NCBI GenBank assembly: GCA_050743625.1
Contig: JBOGED010000649.1
Span: 1-12,235, forward strand
Source of the DNA: JBOGED01 sp050743625
GTDB taxonomy: Bacteria; Actinomycetota; Nitriliruptoria; Euzebyales; Egibacteraceae
DNA: 12,235 bases
Direction of reading: 5' to 3'
Shown here: piece after piece, positions 5,561 to 12,235 of the stretch
Numbering within the stretch: the first letter of the stretch is position 1
Layout of the letters: every line of letters starts with the position of its first letter
Program-made: the position numbers and the translations under genes
The notes under the pieces: generated by a model
What the model saw: only the letters and a program-made list of their open reading frames with translations
What the model was told of the DNA's origin: nothing
Database searches by the model: none

Positions 5561-8500
5561 GTGATACCGGCGGACGGGCAGGTTGTGGTCTACGCGATCG
5601 ACCCTTTGGCCTTGGCGGAGACGGGAGCCGCCGAGCCCTTCGACGACCTCCGGCACGCCGCGGCGACGCTGGGCTTTCTCGGTTATGAGGGCACACCGGG
5701 TCGCATGGCGCTCGCGCGTCCGCGGGACGGGCGTATCGCGGTCGAGGAGCTACCCGTCTGGGCGGTACCGCTCCGGGGGGCGCTCCCCGCGCTGCTGACG
5801 CTGCCCCTTCGGCGCGAGGGCGTACCCGCGTGGCGGAGGGCTCCCGCGTCCGCGGTGGTGTGGGCGCTCGCCGCCAGGTTGGCTGTGCGGCTGGTGAGCG
5901 CGCACCGCCTCACGCCGACCCTGACCAGCATCGGGGATGGCCAGATCTCCGGCGTCTGGCGGGCGGTGGTCTCCGACGACCCCGAGGTCTGCGGGCTGCT
6001 CGCGCGCTTGGCGAACGCGATGCCCCGCGCGGGGCACGCCTTGTCACGCGGTGATGGCCGCGTCTGGGATCCCGCCACGTTGCTCGGGGCGCTCCTCGAC
6101 GCGGTCGCCGACCTTGCGGTTCGCGACGGTGGCCCACCCCCATCCGCCGGTCGCCCGCGTGCTCGCCTGCTGCCCTGGACGGCACGATGGGCAGAGGCCC
6201 TGGCGGATCCTGTGGACCCGCTCGTACCTGTACGGGAGGACGCCGCCGAGCTGGCCGCGAGCGTCGGGGGCTGGCATGCGGGAGCGAACGAGGATGGCGG
6301 CGTCGGAGCGACGGAGCTGCGGCTGACCGCTCCAGATTCGCATGACGGCGTGTGGCGGCTCGACTTTGGCGTCCGCACGCCTGGCGGGGAGTTGCGTCCC
6401 GCGGCAAAGGTGTGGGCGGCGAAGAGAGAAGACTCCGAGAGCGCGCTCCTTCAAGAGACGTTGCTGCGCGGGTTGGGCCGTTGCGCGCGGGTGTTCGCGC
6501 CGATCGACCGGCTCCTCTCCGAGCCAGCGCCTGAGTACCTGAACCTCAGCCTTAGTGAGGCATGGGAGCTGCTCCGTGATGCGGCTCCGATGTTGCCAGC
6601 AATTGGCGTAGCCGTCCGGTTGCCCGGCGACCTCGTCCAGGAGCAGCTTCGACCACGCCTGCGCGTGGGAGCGCAGGCGCGGGAGGCCACCGCCGATCCG
6701 AAGACGGCGGGGACCGTCCTCGACGATGATTTCGATCCGTTTGCGGGGAATGGCCTAAAGGCGCGTCCGGGCGGGCTCACCGGGCTGTTGGTCGGGTTCC
6801 GATGGGAGATCGCGATTGGCGACGAGACGCTGACCGCGGAGGAGTTCGAAGCGATCGTCGCGACAAAGCAACCATTGGTGCGATGGCGCGACCGGTGGGT
6901 TCGCGTCGACCCTGGCGCGGTGGAGCGCATCGGCAAGCTCGGCGATACCGGGGAGGTGTCGCTCGCCGAGGCCCTCGCCCTCGGGTTGGGAGGTGATGTG
7001 GCCGCCGGATGGTCCGGCGTCCCGCAACGCCGCCACGACAGCTCCGCTGACGATTTCACGGAGGGTGACGCCGAGGCGGTCGAGGTCGTCGCCGATGGCG
7101 CCGTCGCACTCCTACTGGACCGGATCCGCGCCGCGGCCGACCAGCCACCGGCGCCGTCAACGCCGGCGGGCTTCGAGGGCGAGCTCCGCGGTTACCAGCG
7201 TCGTGGTGTCGCCTGGCTTGGAGGGATGGGTGAGTTGGGCCTTGGCGCCGTCCTGGCGGACGACATGGGGTTAGGCAAGTGTGTCGCCCCGGACACCCTG
7301 ATCCTCTCGAACGGCAAGCTGGTGCCGGCATCCGACATATGGCAGCGTTACGCGCGCGAGCCGGTCAGTGACGGGCTCGGCGAGTGGGCCGATCCGACGA
7401 GCGGGTTGGTGACCGGTGCGCTCGGTTCGGGCCAGCGCATCGTTCCGGCTCGTATCCGGCACCTATACCGCCAGTTCGTCCGTGAGCCCGTGCGCCGCAT
7501 CGTGCTGGAGGACGGCAACGCCGTCACGTTGACCAGGCAGCACAAGCTGCTTGGGACCCAGGGCTGGACGAACCAGGTCCAGGCTGGCGATCGCGTGGCG
7601 GTGCCGAAGCGAGTGGGAGGAGACTCGCCGGAGGTCTCCTGGGGTCGAGTGGCGGGGATCGACCTGCTCGACTACGAAGGCTGGGTCTACGACTTCGAGG
7701 TGGCCGAGCACCACAACTTCGTGACGCGGGGGCTGCTCTGTCACAACACGATCCAGCTGATCGCGCACTTGCTCGAGCGTCCTCGCGAAGACGGCCCGCA
7801 TCTGATCGTCTGCCCGACCTCGGTCGTGGGCAACTGGGAACGCGAGATCCAGCGGTTCGCCCCCCTGATGCGGATCGTGCGGCACCATGGCGCCGACCGG
7901 CCCAGAGATCTCCGGCAGCTGGCGGGGGCGGTGCTCACGACCTATGGGACCCTGCGGCGGGACGCGGACTTTCTGGCGGGCGTCGAGTGGGACGTGATCG
8001 CGCTCGACGAGGCACAGTACGTGAAGAATCCGACGACCGCGGCGGCACGGGCGGTCCGAGGGTTGCGGGCGCGCCAGGTCGTCGCCTTGACGGGCACGCC
8101 GCTGGAGAACCGGCTCTCGGAGCTGTGGTCGATCCTCGACGCGACGAACCCCGGTTTGCTCGGGACGCCGACCAGTTTCGGCCGCCGGTTCGTCGCCCCT
8201 ATCGAGAAGCAGCGCGACGGGGCGGCCGCGGCGCGGCTGCGGCGGCTCATCTCACCGTTCGTCTTGCGCCGGTCGAAGAGCGATCCCCACGTCATCGCGG
8301 ATCTGCCCGCCAAGATCGAGCGCACCGTGGTGTGCCCGCTTACTCCCGAGCAGGCGGCGCTCTACCAAGCGGCGGTCGACCGGGCAATGGCGACGCTCGC
8401 GAACGCCAAGACGATGGAGCGACGCGGCCGGATCCTCGCGTTGCTCACCGAGCTGAAGCAGATCTGCAATCACCCGGCGCAGTACCTCAACGAGGCGCTG

Positions 8501-9112
8501 CCACGACTTCCTGGTCGCGCCGGCAAGCTGGCCGCCGCGCAAGAGGTCGTCGCGGAGGCCACGAACGCCGGTGACCGTGTGCTGGTCTTTACGCAGTTCG
8601 TGACGATGGGGCGGCTGTTGGCGACGCAGCTCTCGCGTGATCTCGACGTCGAGGTGCCCTTCCTGCATGGCGCGGTGGCGGCCGGCGGGCGCGATCGCAT
8701 GGTCGAGCGCTTCCAGTCCGATCCGGATGCGAGCCCGGTGCTGATCGTGAGCCTCCGCGCGGGAGGCACGGGACTGAACCTGACGGCGGCCACCCACGTC
8801 ATCCATTACGACCGGTGGTGGAATCCGGCGGTAGAGGACCAGGCGACGGACCGCGCTCATCGCATCGGCCAGACCCGTACCGTCGAGGTTCACAAGCTGG
8901 TCACCGCCGGAACCCTGGAGGAGCGGATCGCGGAGATGCTCGAGCGCAAGCGCGCGCTCGCGGACGCGGTCGTCGGCGTGGGGGAGGCATGGGTGACCGA
9001 GCTGGACGACGACGCGCTCGCCGAGCTGGTCGCGCTGTCGCGGGACGCCGAGCTGATGGACCTGACCGATGACGAAGATGAAGAGTCCGTCGTGTCGGCC
9101 TGGTCTGGATAG
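5561..9112 (+). CDS. SNF2-family DNA-dependent ATPase/helicase interrupted by an intein
   Basis: The precursor has 1183 residues, or 1027 after removal of a 156-residue intein. The first 400 residues are an actinobacterial N-terminal region. About residues 400-490 (FRWEIAIGDETLTAEEF, PLVRWRDRWVRVD) match the SNF2-associated DUF3670 domain. The motor follows. GYQRRGVAWL leads to motif I, DMGLGK (568-573), then the intein, then TIQLIAHL. Motif II is DEAQ (816-819), with LTGTPLENRLSELWSI as motif III. The second lobe has VLVFTQF, RAGGTGLNLTAA and QATDRAHRIGQ (1094-1104). Such proteins use ATP to move along duplex DNA and remodel DNA-protein complexes; the bacterial role is unsettled (repair or transcription recycling). 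The SWIM-protein gene overlaps its stop. GTG 5561 is reported, but CTG 5519 has a better ribosome-binding site. Activity should depend on splicing, because the ATP-binding loop is split. Confidence 0.93.
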   Translation: MIPADGQVVVYAIDPLALAETGAAEPFDDLRHAAATLGFLGYEGTPGRMALARPRDGRIAVEELPVWAVPLRGALPALLTLPLRREGVPAWRRAPASAVVWALAARLAVRLVSAHRLTPTLTSIGDGQISGVWRAVVSDDPEVCGLLARLANAMPRAGHALSRGDGRVWDPATLLGALLDAVADLAVRDGGPPPSAGRPRARLLPWTARWAEALADPVDPLVPVREDAAELAASVGGWHAGANEDGGVGATELRLTAPDSHDGVWRLDFGVRTPGGELRPAAKVWAAKREDSESALLQETLLRGLGRCARVFAPIDRLLSEPAPEYLNLSLSEAWELLRDAAPMLPAIGVAVRLPGDLVQEQLRPRLRVGAQAREATADPKTAGTVLDDDFDPFAGNGLKARPGGLTGLLVGFRWEIAIGDETLTAEEFEAIVATKQPLVRWRDRWVRVDPGAVERIGKLGDTGEVSLAEALALGLGGDVAAGWSGVPQRRHDSSADDFTEGDAEAVEVVADGAVALLLDRIRAAADQPPAPSTPAGFEGELRGYQRRGVAWLGGMGELGLGAVLADDMGLGKCVAPDTLILSNGKLVPASDIWQRYAREPVSDGLGEWADPTSGLVTGALGSGQRIVPARIRHLYRQFVREPVRRIVLEDGNAVTLTRQHKLLGTQGWTNQVQAGDRVAVPKRVGGDSPEVSWGRVAGIDLLDYEGWVYDFEVAEHHNFVTRGLLCHNTIQLIAHLLERPREDGPHLIVCPTSVVGNWEREIQRFAPLMRIVRHHGADRPRDLRQLAGAVLTTYGTLRRDADFLAGVEWDVIALDEAQYVKNPTTAAARAVRGLRARQVVALTGTPLENRLSELWSILDATNPGLLGTPTSFGRRFVAPIEKQRDGAAAARLRRLISPFVLRRSKSDPHVIADLPAKIERTVVCPLTPEQAALYQAAVDRAMATLANAKTMERRGRILALLTELKQICNHPAQYLNEALPRLPGRAGKLAAAQEVVAEATNAGDRVLVFTQFVTMGRLLATQLSRDLDVEVPFLHGAVAAGGRDRMVERFQSDPDASPVLIVSLRAGGTGLNLTAATHVIHYDRWWNPAVEDQATDRAHRIGQTRTVEVHKLVTAGTLEERIAEMLERKRALADAVVGVGEAWVTELDDDALAELVALSRDAELMDLTDDEDEESVVSAWSG
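7280..7747 (+). mobile_element. Mini-intein in the Walker A loop of the SNF2 ATPase
   Basis: Residues 574-729 of the precursor (156 residues) form an in-frame intein. It starts with Cys1 in block A (CVAPDTLILSNGKLVPASDI). Block B holds the TxxH motif (VTLTRQHKLLG) and AGDRVAVP. Block F is VYDFEVAEHHNFVTRGLL. It ends CHN, with Thr as the +1 extein residue. All residues for standard class 1 splicing (Cys1, penultimate His, terminal Asn, +1 Thr) are present. The segment between blocks A and B and the stretch to block F are too short for a homing endonuclease, and no LAGLIDADG is visible, so it is a mini-intein that cannot home by itself. Removing it restores DMGLGK-TIQ, a standard SNF2 motif I. 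Base composition looks only slightly less GC-rich than its host, suggesting long residence. Confidence 0.93.
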
Positions 9113-9879
9113 TGGTCCAGATGAGCAACTGGGCGGCGCGGTGGCGCGAGGTGATCCAGGATCCCCGGCTGTCCGGACGGGTATCCAGGGGTACGCAGTT
9201 TCACCGATCGGGGCGCGTGTCGGGCGTGCGTGCCACCCGAGGGTTCCTGTCGGGCCGCGTGCAGGGCACGCGCGTGACGCCGTTCCTCGTCGAGATCGAG
9301 GTCGGGACGCTCGACGACGAGCAGTGGTCGCACATCGTGGGCGTGCTCGCCAGCCAGCTCCGCCACGGTGCGCGGCTGCTCGCCGGTCTGGCGCCAGAGG
9401 GCCTGGATACAGAGCTCGAGGCCGCCGGCATCGCGCTGTTCCCGGTGGTGGAGGACCTCGACGTCACCTGCGCCTGCGGCGACGTAGCGCTCGTCTGCGC
9501 CCACGCCGCGGCGCTGTGGGAGGCGGCCGCGGAGCATCTCAGGGCTGACCCGTTCCTCCTCTTCCGGGTTCGTGGACGTGGCCGGGATCAGCTCCTCGCC
9601 GAGCTCGCTGAAGCGCGCCGGCGGGACGGAGAGCCACCCGCACCCTCGTCGCGAGCGGGGATCCCCGTCGAAGATCTGGACCCCCAAGGCTGGACGGGCG
9701 CGCGAGCGCCACTCGAAGACGTGCATCTTGTCACGCTCTGCCCACCATCCACCGCGGCCGCGGCCTTGAAGCTGCTGGGGGATCCCCCTGGGTGGGCCGG
9801 GAGCGTGAGCGCCTGGGACCTGTTCCGCCCATTGGTTGAGCGAGCCGCCGCCTACGCGCGGGACCTGGAGCCTTCCTGA
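9112..9879 (+). CDS. SWIM zinc-finger protein, partner of the SNF2 ATPase
   Basis: A 255-residue protein. The SWIM motif CxCxnCxH is complete at Cys120, Cys122, Cys129 and His131 (DVTCACGDVALVCAHAAALW). It is preceded by a beta-rich stretch (GFLSGRVQGTRVTPFLVEIE) typical of SWIM proteins that accompany bacterial SNF2 ATPases. SWIM domains bind zinc and are thought to mediate contact with DNA or protein. A linker rich in Ala/Pro/Arg (about 168-185) separates it from a C-terminal region of unknown type. GTG 9112 overlaps the last base of the SNF2 stop codon (TAGTG); ATG 9121, three codons later, is an equally possible start, and neither has a strong ribosome-binding site. The tight overlap points to co-expression and a shared complex with the ATPase. 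Confidence 0.85.
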   Translation: MVQMSNWAARWREVIQDPRLSGRVSRGTQFHRSGRVSGVRATRGFLSGRVQGTRVTPFLVEIEVGTLDDEQWSHIVGVLASQLRHGARLLAGLAPEGLDTELEAAGIALFPVVEDLDVTCACGDVALVCAHAAALWEAAAEHLRADPFLLFRVRGRGRDQLLAELAEARRRDGEPPAPSSRAGIPVEDLDPQGWTGARAPLEDVHLVTLCPPSTAAAALKLLGDPPGWAGSVSAWDLFRPLVERAAAYARDLEPS

Positions 9880-9914
9880 CCCTCTGGGCATCACGTTCTT
9901 CGGATTCGCCCGCA

Positions 9915-9952
9915 TAACCTAGGCTCCTCCTGAAGTGCAGGGGTTTAGGGAG
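9915..9952 (+). promoter_or_regulatory. Candidate -10 element and SD for the L,D-transpeptidase gene
   Basis: TAACCT (9915-9920) fits the TANNNT -10 pattern in the 83-base gap after the SWIM gene, and GGAG (9949-9952) lies 10 bases before ATG 9963. No clear -35 is visible, and a second TANNNT (TAGGCT, 9920-9925) overlaps it. An out-of-frame ATG at 9956 sits between SD and start but is too close to the SD to be favoured. Confidence 0.3.
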
Positions 9953-9962
9953 AACATGCGGA

Positions 9963-12152
9963 ATGCGCAGATACCTATCGATCGTTGCTTTGCTGTGCTT
10001 TGGTGTAGTCACAGGCGCTATGCCCGTGATCGCTCATCCCCTTGAGCATTCCGATGGGCCAAGGCTGCTCAACCCACGACCCGCGCCAGGCGAGGTCGTC
10101 CGGCCGGACGCCGGTGAGAGTGGGCAGGTCGAGATCTCTGCGCTCGCGGCGACCGACAGTGCCGTAGAGTCCTTTACGGTCGCGCTTGACGGGGAACGGG
10201 TGCGGGCCAGCGCGCAGGAGGGTGACCACCCCACGATCAGCGGGCTCGCGGAGGTGGAGGCGGGCGAGCATACCGCCACCGTGACGGTCACGGACACGGA
10301 GGGGCTCCAGACCGAGCGATCGTGGAGCTTCACCGTCGGCGCCTTCAAGATCCGGCGGCTCGCGGGCGAGGACTCCGTCGAGACCGCGGCAGCGATCAGC
10401 CGTGATCTTTACCGCACACGCAAGGCGAGCTCCGCGGTCCTCTCTCGCGTCGATGAGTTCGCCGACGCGCTCGCGGGCGTTCCCCTGGCCTCGCGCGTCG
10501 ATGGGCCGCTGCTGCTTACCGACCAGAGGGCTTTGAGCTACGCCGCCTCCCAAGAGTTGATCCGCGTGTTGGACGAGGGCTCGGTCGTGTACCTCCTCGG
10601 AGGAACCTCCGCGCTTGGTCCCGACGTCGAGGCTGACGTCAAGGCCCTCGGGTTCGTTCCGGAGCGCATCCAAGGCCAGAACCGCTTCAGCACCGCCACG
10701 GCGATCGCCCAGCAGTTGCCGGGTAGCGGGAGCGTCGCCGTGGTGCCCGGTGAGTCGTTCGTCGAGGCGCTCGCGATGTCCAGTCCGGCGGGGCGCGAGG
10801 GCATACCGATCCTGCTCACGCGCTCGGACGGGCTCCCCGAGGAGACCAAGGCGCTCTTGAGCGCCCGGAGCCCGCGGCGGATCTACGTCGTCGGTGACCA
10901 GTCGGCGGTCAGCGACGAGGTCTTGGCCGAGCTGGGGACCATGGCTCCCGAGGTCGAACGGCTGGCCGGCTCCTCGAGCGGTGAGACCGCGGCGGCGGTG
11001 GCTCGCAGGTTCTGGCGTAGCGCGAAGACCATCGGGCTCGCGAGCGGTGAGGAGTTCGCCGAGGGACTGGCGGGCGCCCGTCACGCCGCCGCGTATCACC
11101 TTCCCGTGTTGCTCGGGAGCCAGGCTGGCCTGCCCGACGCCACGCTCACCGCCGCGGACTCGCTCGGTACCAGCCAAGCCGTCGTCTACGGTGGAGCCGC
11201 GGCGATCAGCGACTCAGCCCTCGGCGACCTCGAGCGCTTCCTCACCGAGAAGGGCCCGGTCGTCACCGACATCACACCCGCGGCGGGAGCGCTCGCGCCC
11301 GCGCTCGATCAGATCGTCATCAGCTTCGACCGGGACATCGTGCTCGAGTCCTCCACCGTCTACGTCACCGTGGACGGGCAGGAGGTTGCCGGCACGCTTG
11401 GGACCAGCGACTTCCCTAATACCCTGGTCTTTCAGGCCACGGAGCTGCCGCCCGAGAGCGAGCGGCAACCTCGCTACCCCGTCCGGGTGGTCGTCGCGGC
11501 CTCAGACGGCACGGAGGTCCGCCACCTGGACTACCTGTTCGAGCTGAGCAGCGCCGAGGTGGCCCATGGCGACACCGGCGAAGCCGTCACCGACCTGCAG
11601 CAACGCCTGACCGACGCCGGTTACTGGCTGGGCCCGGTCAATGGCGAGTTCGGGCTGCTGACGCAGCAGGCCCTGACCGCGTTCCAAAAGGTGAACGGCC
11701 TGCACCTGAGCGGCGTCTACGGCGTCCAAGACCGTAAGGTCTTAGAGTCGAAGCCCGGCCGTCCCGCGCCACGCAGCACGCGTGGGTTCATCGTCGAGGT
11801 GGACAAGCCCAAGCAGATCGTCATGTTGGTCCGTGACGGCAAGGTCGAATGGATCATCAACACCTCGACCGGCACGAATCAGGAGTACGAGTACGAGGGC
11901 AAGACCTACCTCGCCGACACACCGGACGGCACATGGAAGATCACGCGACAGGTCGACGGTATTCGCGAGACCTACCTCGGCCGCCTCTACCGGCCGAAGT
12001 ACTTCCACCCCGACGGCATCGCGATCCACGGCGCCAACTTCATCCCCCCCTATCCCGACTCCCACGGCTGCGTCAGGGTGACGGACGCGGCGATGGACTT
12101 TCTCTGGGAGGGGAACCGTGTGCCGATCGGCACGCCAGTGCTGATCTACTGA
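9963..12152 (+). CDS. Secreted L,D-transpeptidase with three cell-wall-binding type 2 repeats
   Basis: A 729-residue exported wall enzyme. A signal peptide (residues 1-24; MRRY, a hydrophobic core, then PVIA before HP) is followed by an Ig-like domain (about 33-127). Three cell-wall-binding type 2 repeats follow (about 131-230, 232-327 and 333-427), with hallmarks RLAGEDSVETAAAIS, VVYLLGGTSALG, RIYVVGDQSAVS and AVVYGGAAAIS. Next are a Big_5-like beta domain (about 434-528), a peptidoglycan-binding domain (534-597; DTGEAVTDLQQRLTDAGYW) and a YkuD catalytic domain (608-729) with IAIHGAN and SHGCVRV, catalytic Cys703. Such enzymes form 3-3 peptide cross-links in peptidoglycan and resist most beta-lactams. 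The repeats, by family knowledge, bind secondary wall polymers and would hold the enzyme in the wall. All catalytic residues look intact. ATG 9963 starts a good signal peptide. Confidence 0.93.
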   Translation: MRRYLSIVALLCFGVVTGAMPVIAHPLEHSDGPRLLNPRPAPGEVVRPDAGESGQVEISALAATDSAVESFTVALDGERVRASAQEGDHPTISGLAEVEAGEHTATVTVTDTEGLQTERSWSFTVGAFKIRRLAGEDSVETAAAISRDLYRTRKASSAVLSRVDEFADALAGVPLASRVDGPLLLTDQRALSYAASQELIRVLDEGSVVYLLGGTSALGPDVEADVKALGFVPERIQGQNRFSTATAIAQQLPGSGSVAVVPGESFVEALAMSSPAGREGIPILLTRSDGLPEETKALLSARSPRRIYVVGDQSAVSDEVLAELGTMAPEVERLAGSSSGETAAAVARRFWRSAKTIGLASGEEFAEGLAGARHAAAYHLPVLLGSQAGLPDATLTAADSLGTSQAVVYGGAAAISDSALGDLERFLTEKGPVVTDITPAAGALAPALDQIVISFDRDIVLESSTVYVTVDGQEVAGTLGTSDFPNTLVFQATELPPESERQPRYPVRVVVAASDGTEVRHLDYLFELSSAEVAHGDTGEAVTDLQQRLTDAGYWLGPVNGEFGLLTQQALTAFQKVNGLHLSGVYGVQDRKVLESKPGRPAPRSTRGFIVEVDKPKQIVMLVRDGKVEWIINTSTGTNQEYEYEGKTYLADTPDGTWKITRQVDGIRETYLGRLYRPKYFHPDGIAIHGANFIPPYPDSHGCVRVTDAAMDFLWEGNRVPIGTPVLIY

Positions 12153-12235
12153 GCCTTTGCCTTGCGGTTGAGCCGGGGGCGCTGTCGCGTCGGGGTCCGC
12201 TGTCGCGTTGGGGGCCTCCCCGGGCACCGCTGACC
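12146..12235 (-). CDS. Possible C-terminal end of a convergent gene (partial)
   Basis: Reading leftward from the window edge, one minus-strand frame stays open until TAG at 12146-12148 and would end in a basic tail, RPRLNRKAKAQ, preceded by two copies of a PTRQR motif. It would overlap the last 7 bases of the transpeptidase gene. Only about 29 residues are visible and all three minus frames are open over most of this GC-rich stretch, so this is a weak call that depends on sequence beyond the window. Confidence 0.2.
   Translation of the reverse strand, partial: GQRCPGRPPTRQRTPTRQRPRLNRKAKAQ
12181..12216. repeat. Two tandem copies of an 18-bp unit
   Basis: Positions 12181-12198 and 12199-12216 both begin GCTGTCGCGT and match at 16 of 18 bases. 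As the unit is six codons long, it would keep reading frame in a coding tail. It lies 28 bases past the transpeptidase stop. Confidence 0.7.

Noticed and set aside
7280..7747. The insertion as a frameshift, ordinary helicase insert or homing endonuclease
   Set aside because: The frame is intact, both splice junctions have the exact intein residues, and the length leaves no space for an endonuclease.
8890..9915. Minus-strand frame of 341 codons opposite the SNF2 end and SWIM gene
   Set aside because: It is the shadow of two well-supported genes, with low-complexity serine and arginine runs and no recognisable motif.
9975..11177. Long minus-strand open frame (400 codons) opposite the transpeptidase gene
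   Set aside because: It mirrors a well-supported gene with clear domains; the translation shows no family features and such antisense frames are routine in GC-rich DNA.

Overview
The window is GC-rich DNA, most likely from an actinomycete-type bacterium (Actinomycetota), possibly an uncultivated deep-branching lineage. Supporting signs are the dense high-GC coding with GTG and TTG starts, a Holin-X/DUF3618 pair behind a perfect sigma-B-type promoter (GTTT-N15-GGGTAT), a SNF2 ATPase paired with a SWIM zinc-finger protein, and a secreted wall protein with cell-wall-binding type 2 repeats. No rRNA, tRNA, CRISPR array, transposase or phage structural gene was found.

Layout. Positions 1-46 are a perfect palindrome. 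Positions 54-652 (minus) hold two overlapping small envelope genes, a Holin-X-like membrane protein and a DUF3618 protein, under a stress-type promoter. Divergent from them, 799-1629 (plus) encodes a DUF6390-like protein. A PadR-family regulator (1669-2070, minus) is divergent from a two-gene ABC-2 exporter (ATPase 2360-3298, permease 3295-4125). Convergent with the exporter is an unrecognised proline-rich 203-residue protein (4134-4745, minus). It shares a 75-bp intergenic region with a short CDF-like cation transporter (4821-5450, plus), and that region carries two 13-bp dyads arranged as a perfect 17-bp inverted repeat. Next come a large SNF2-family ATPase (5561-9112) and a SWIM zinc-finger protein (9112-9879) that overlap by one base. 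Last is a secreted L,D-transpeptidase carrying three wall-binding repeats (9963-12152).

The most striking item is a 156-residue mini-intein (7280-7747) inside the Walker A motif of the SNF2 ATPase. The ATP-binding lysine and the following threonine are joined only after protein splicing. The second most interesting item is the twin-dyad operator at 4746-4799, whose regulator is not in the window.

Functional groups: a stress-induced envelope pair; a PadR-controlled export pump; a metal-transport gene sharing a control region with an unknown gene; a nucleic-acid remodelling pair (SNF2 plus SWIM); and a peptidoglycan cross-linking enzyme anchored to the wall. These look like independent units on ordinary chromosomal DNA, not one island. 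Family names come from reading protein motifs by eye; no database search was run.
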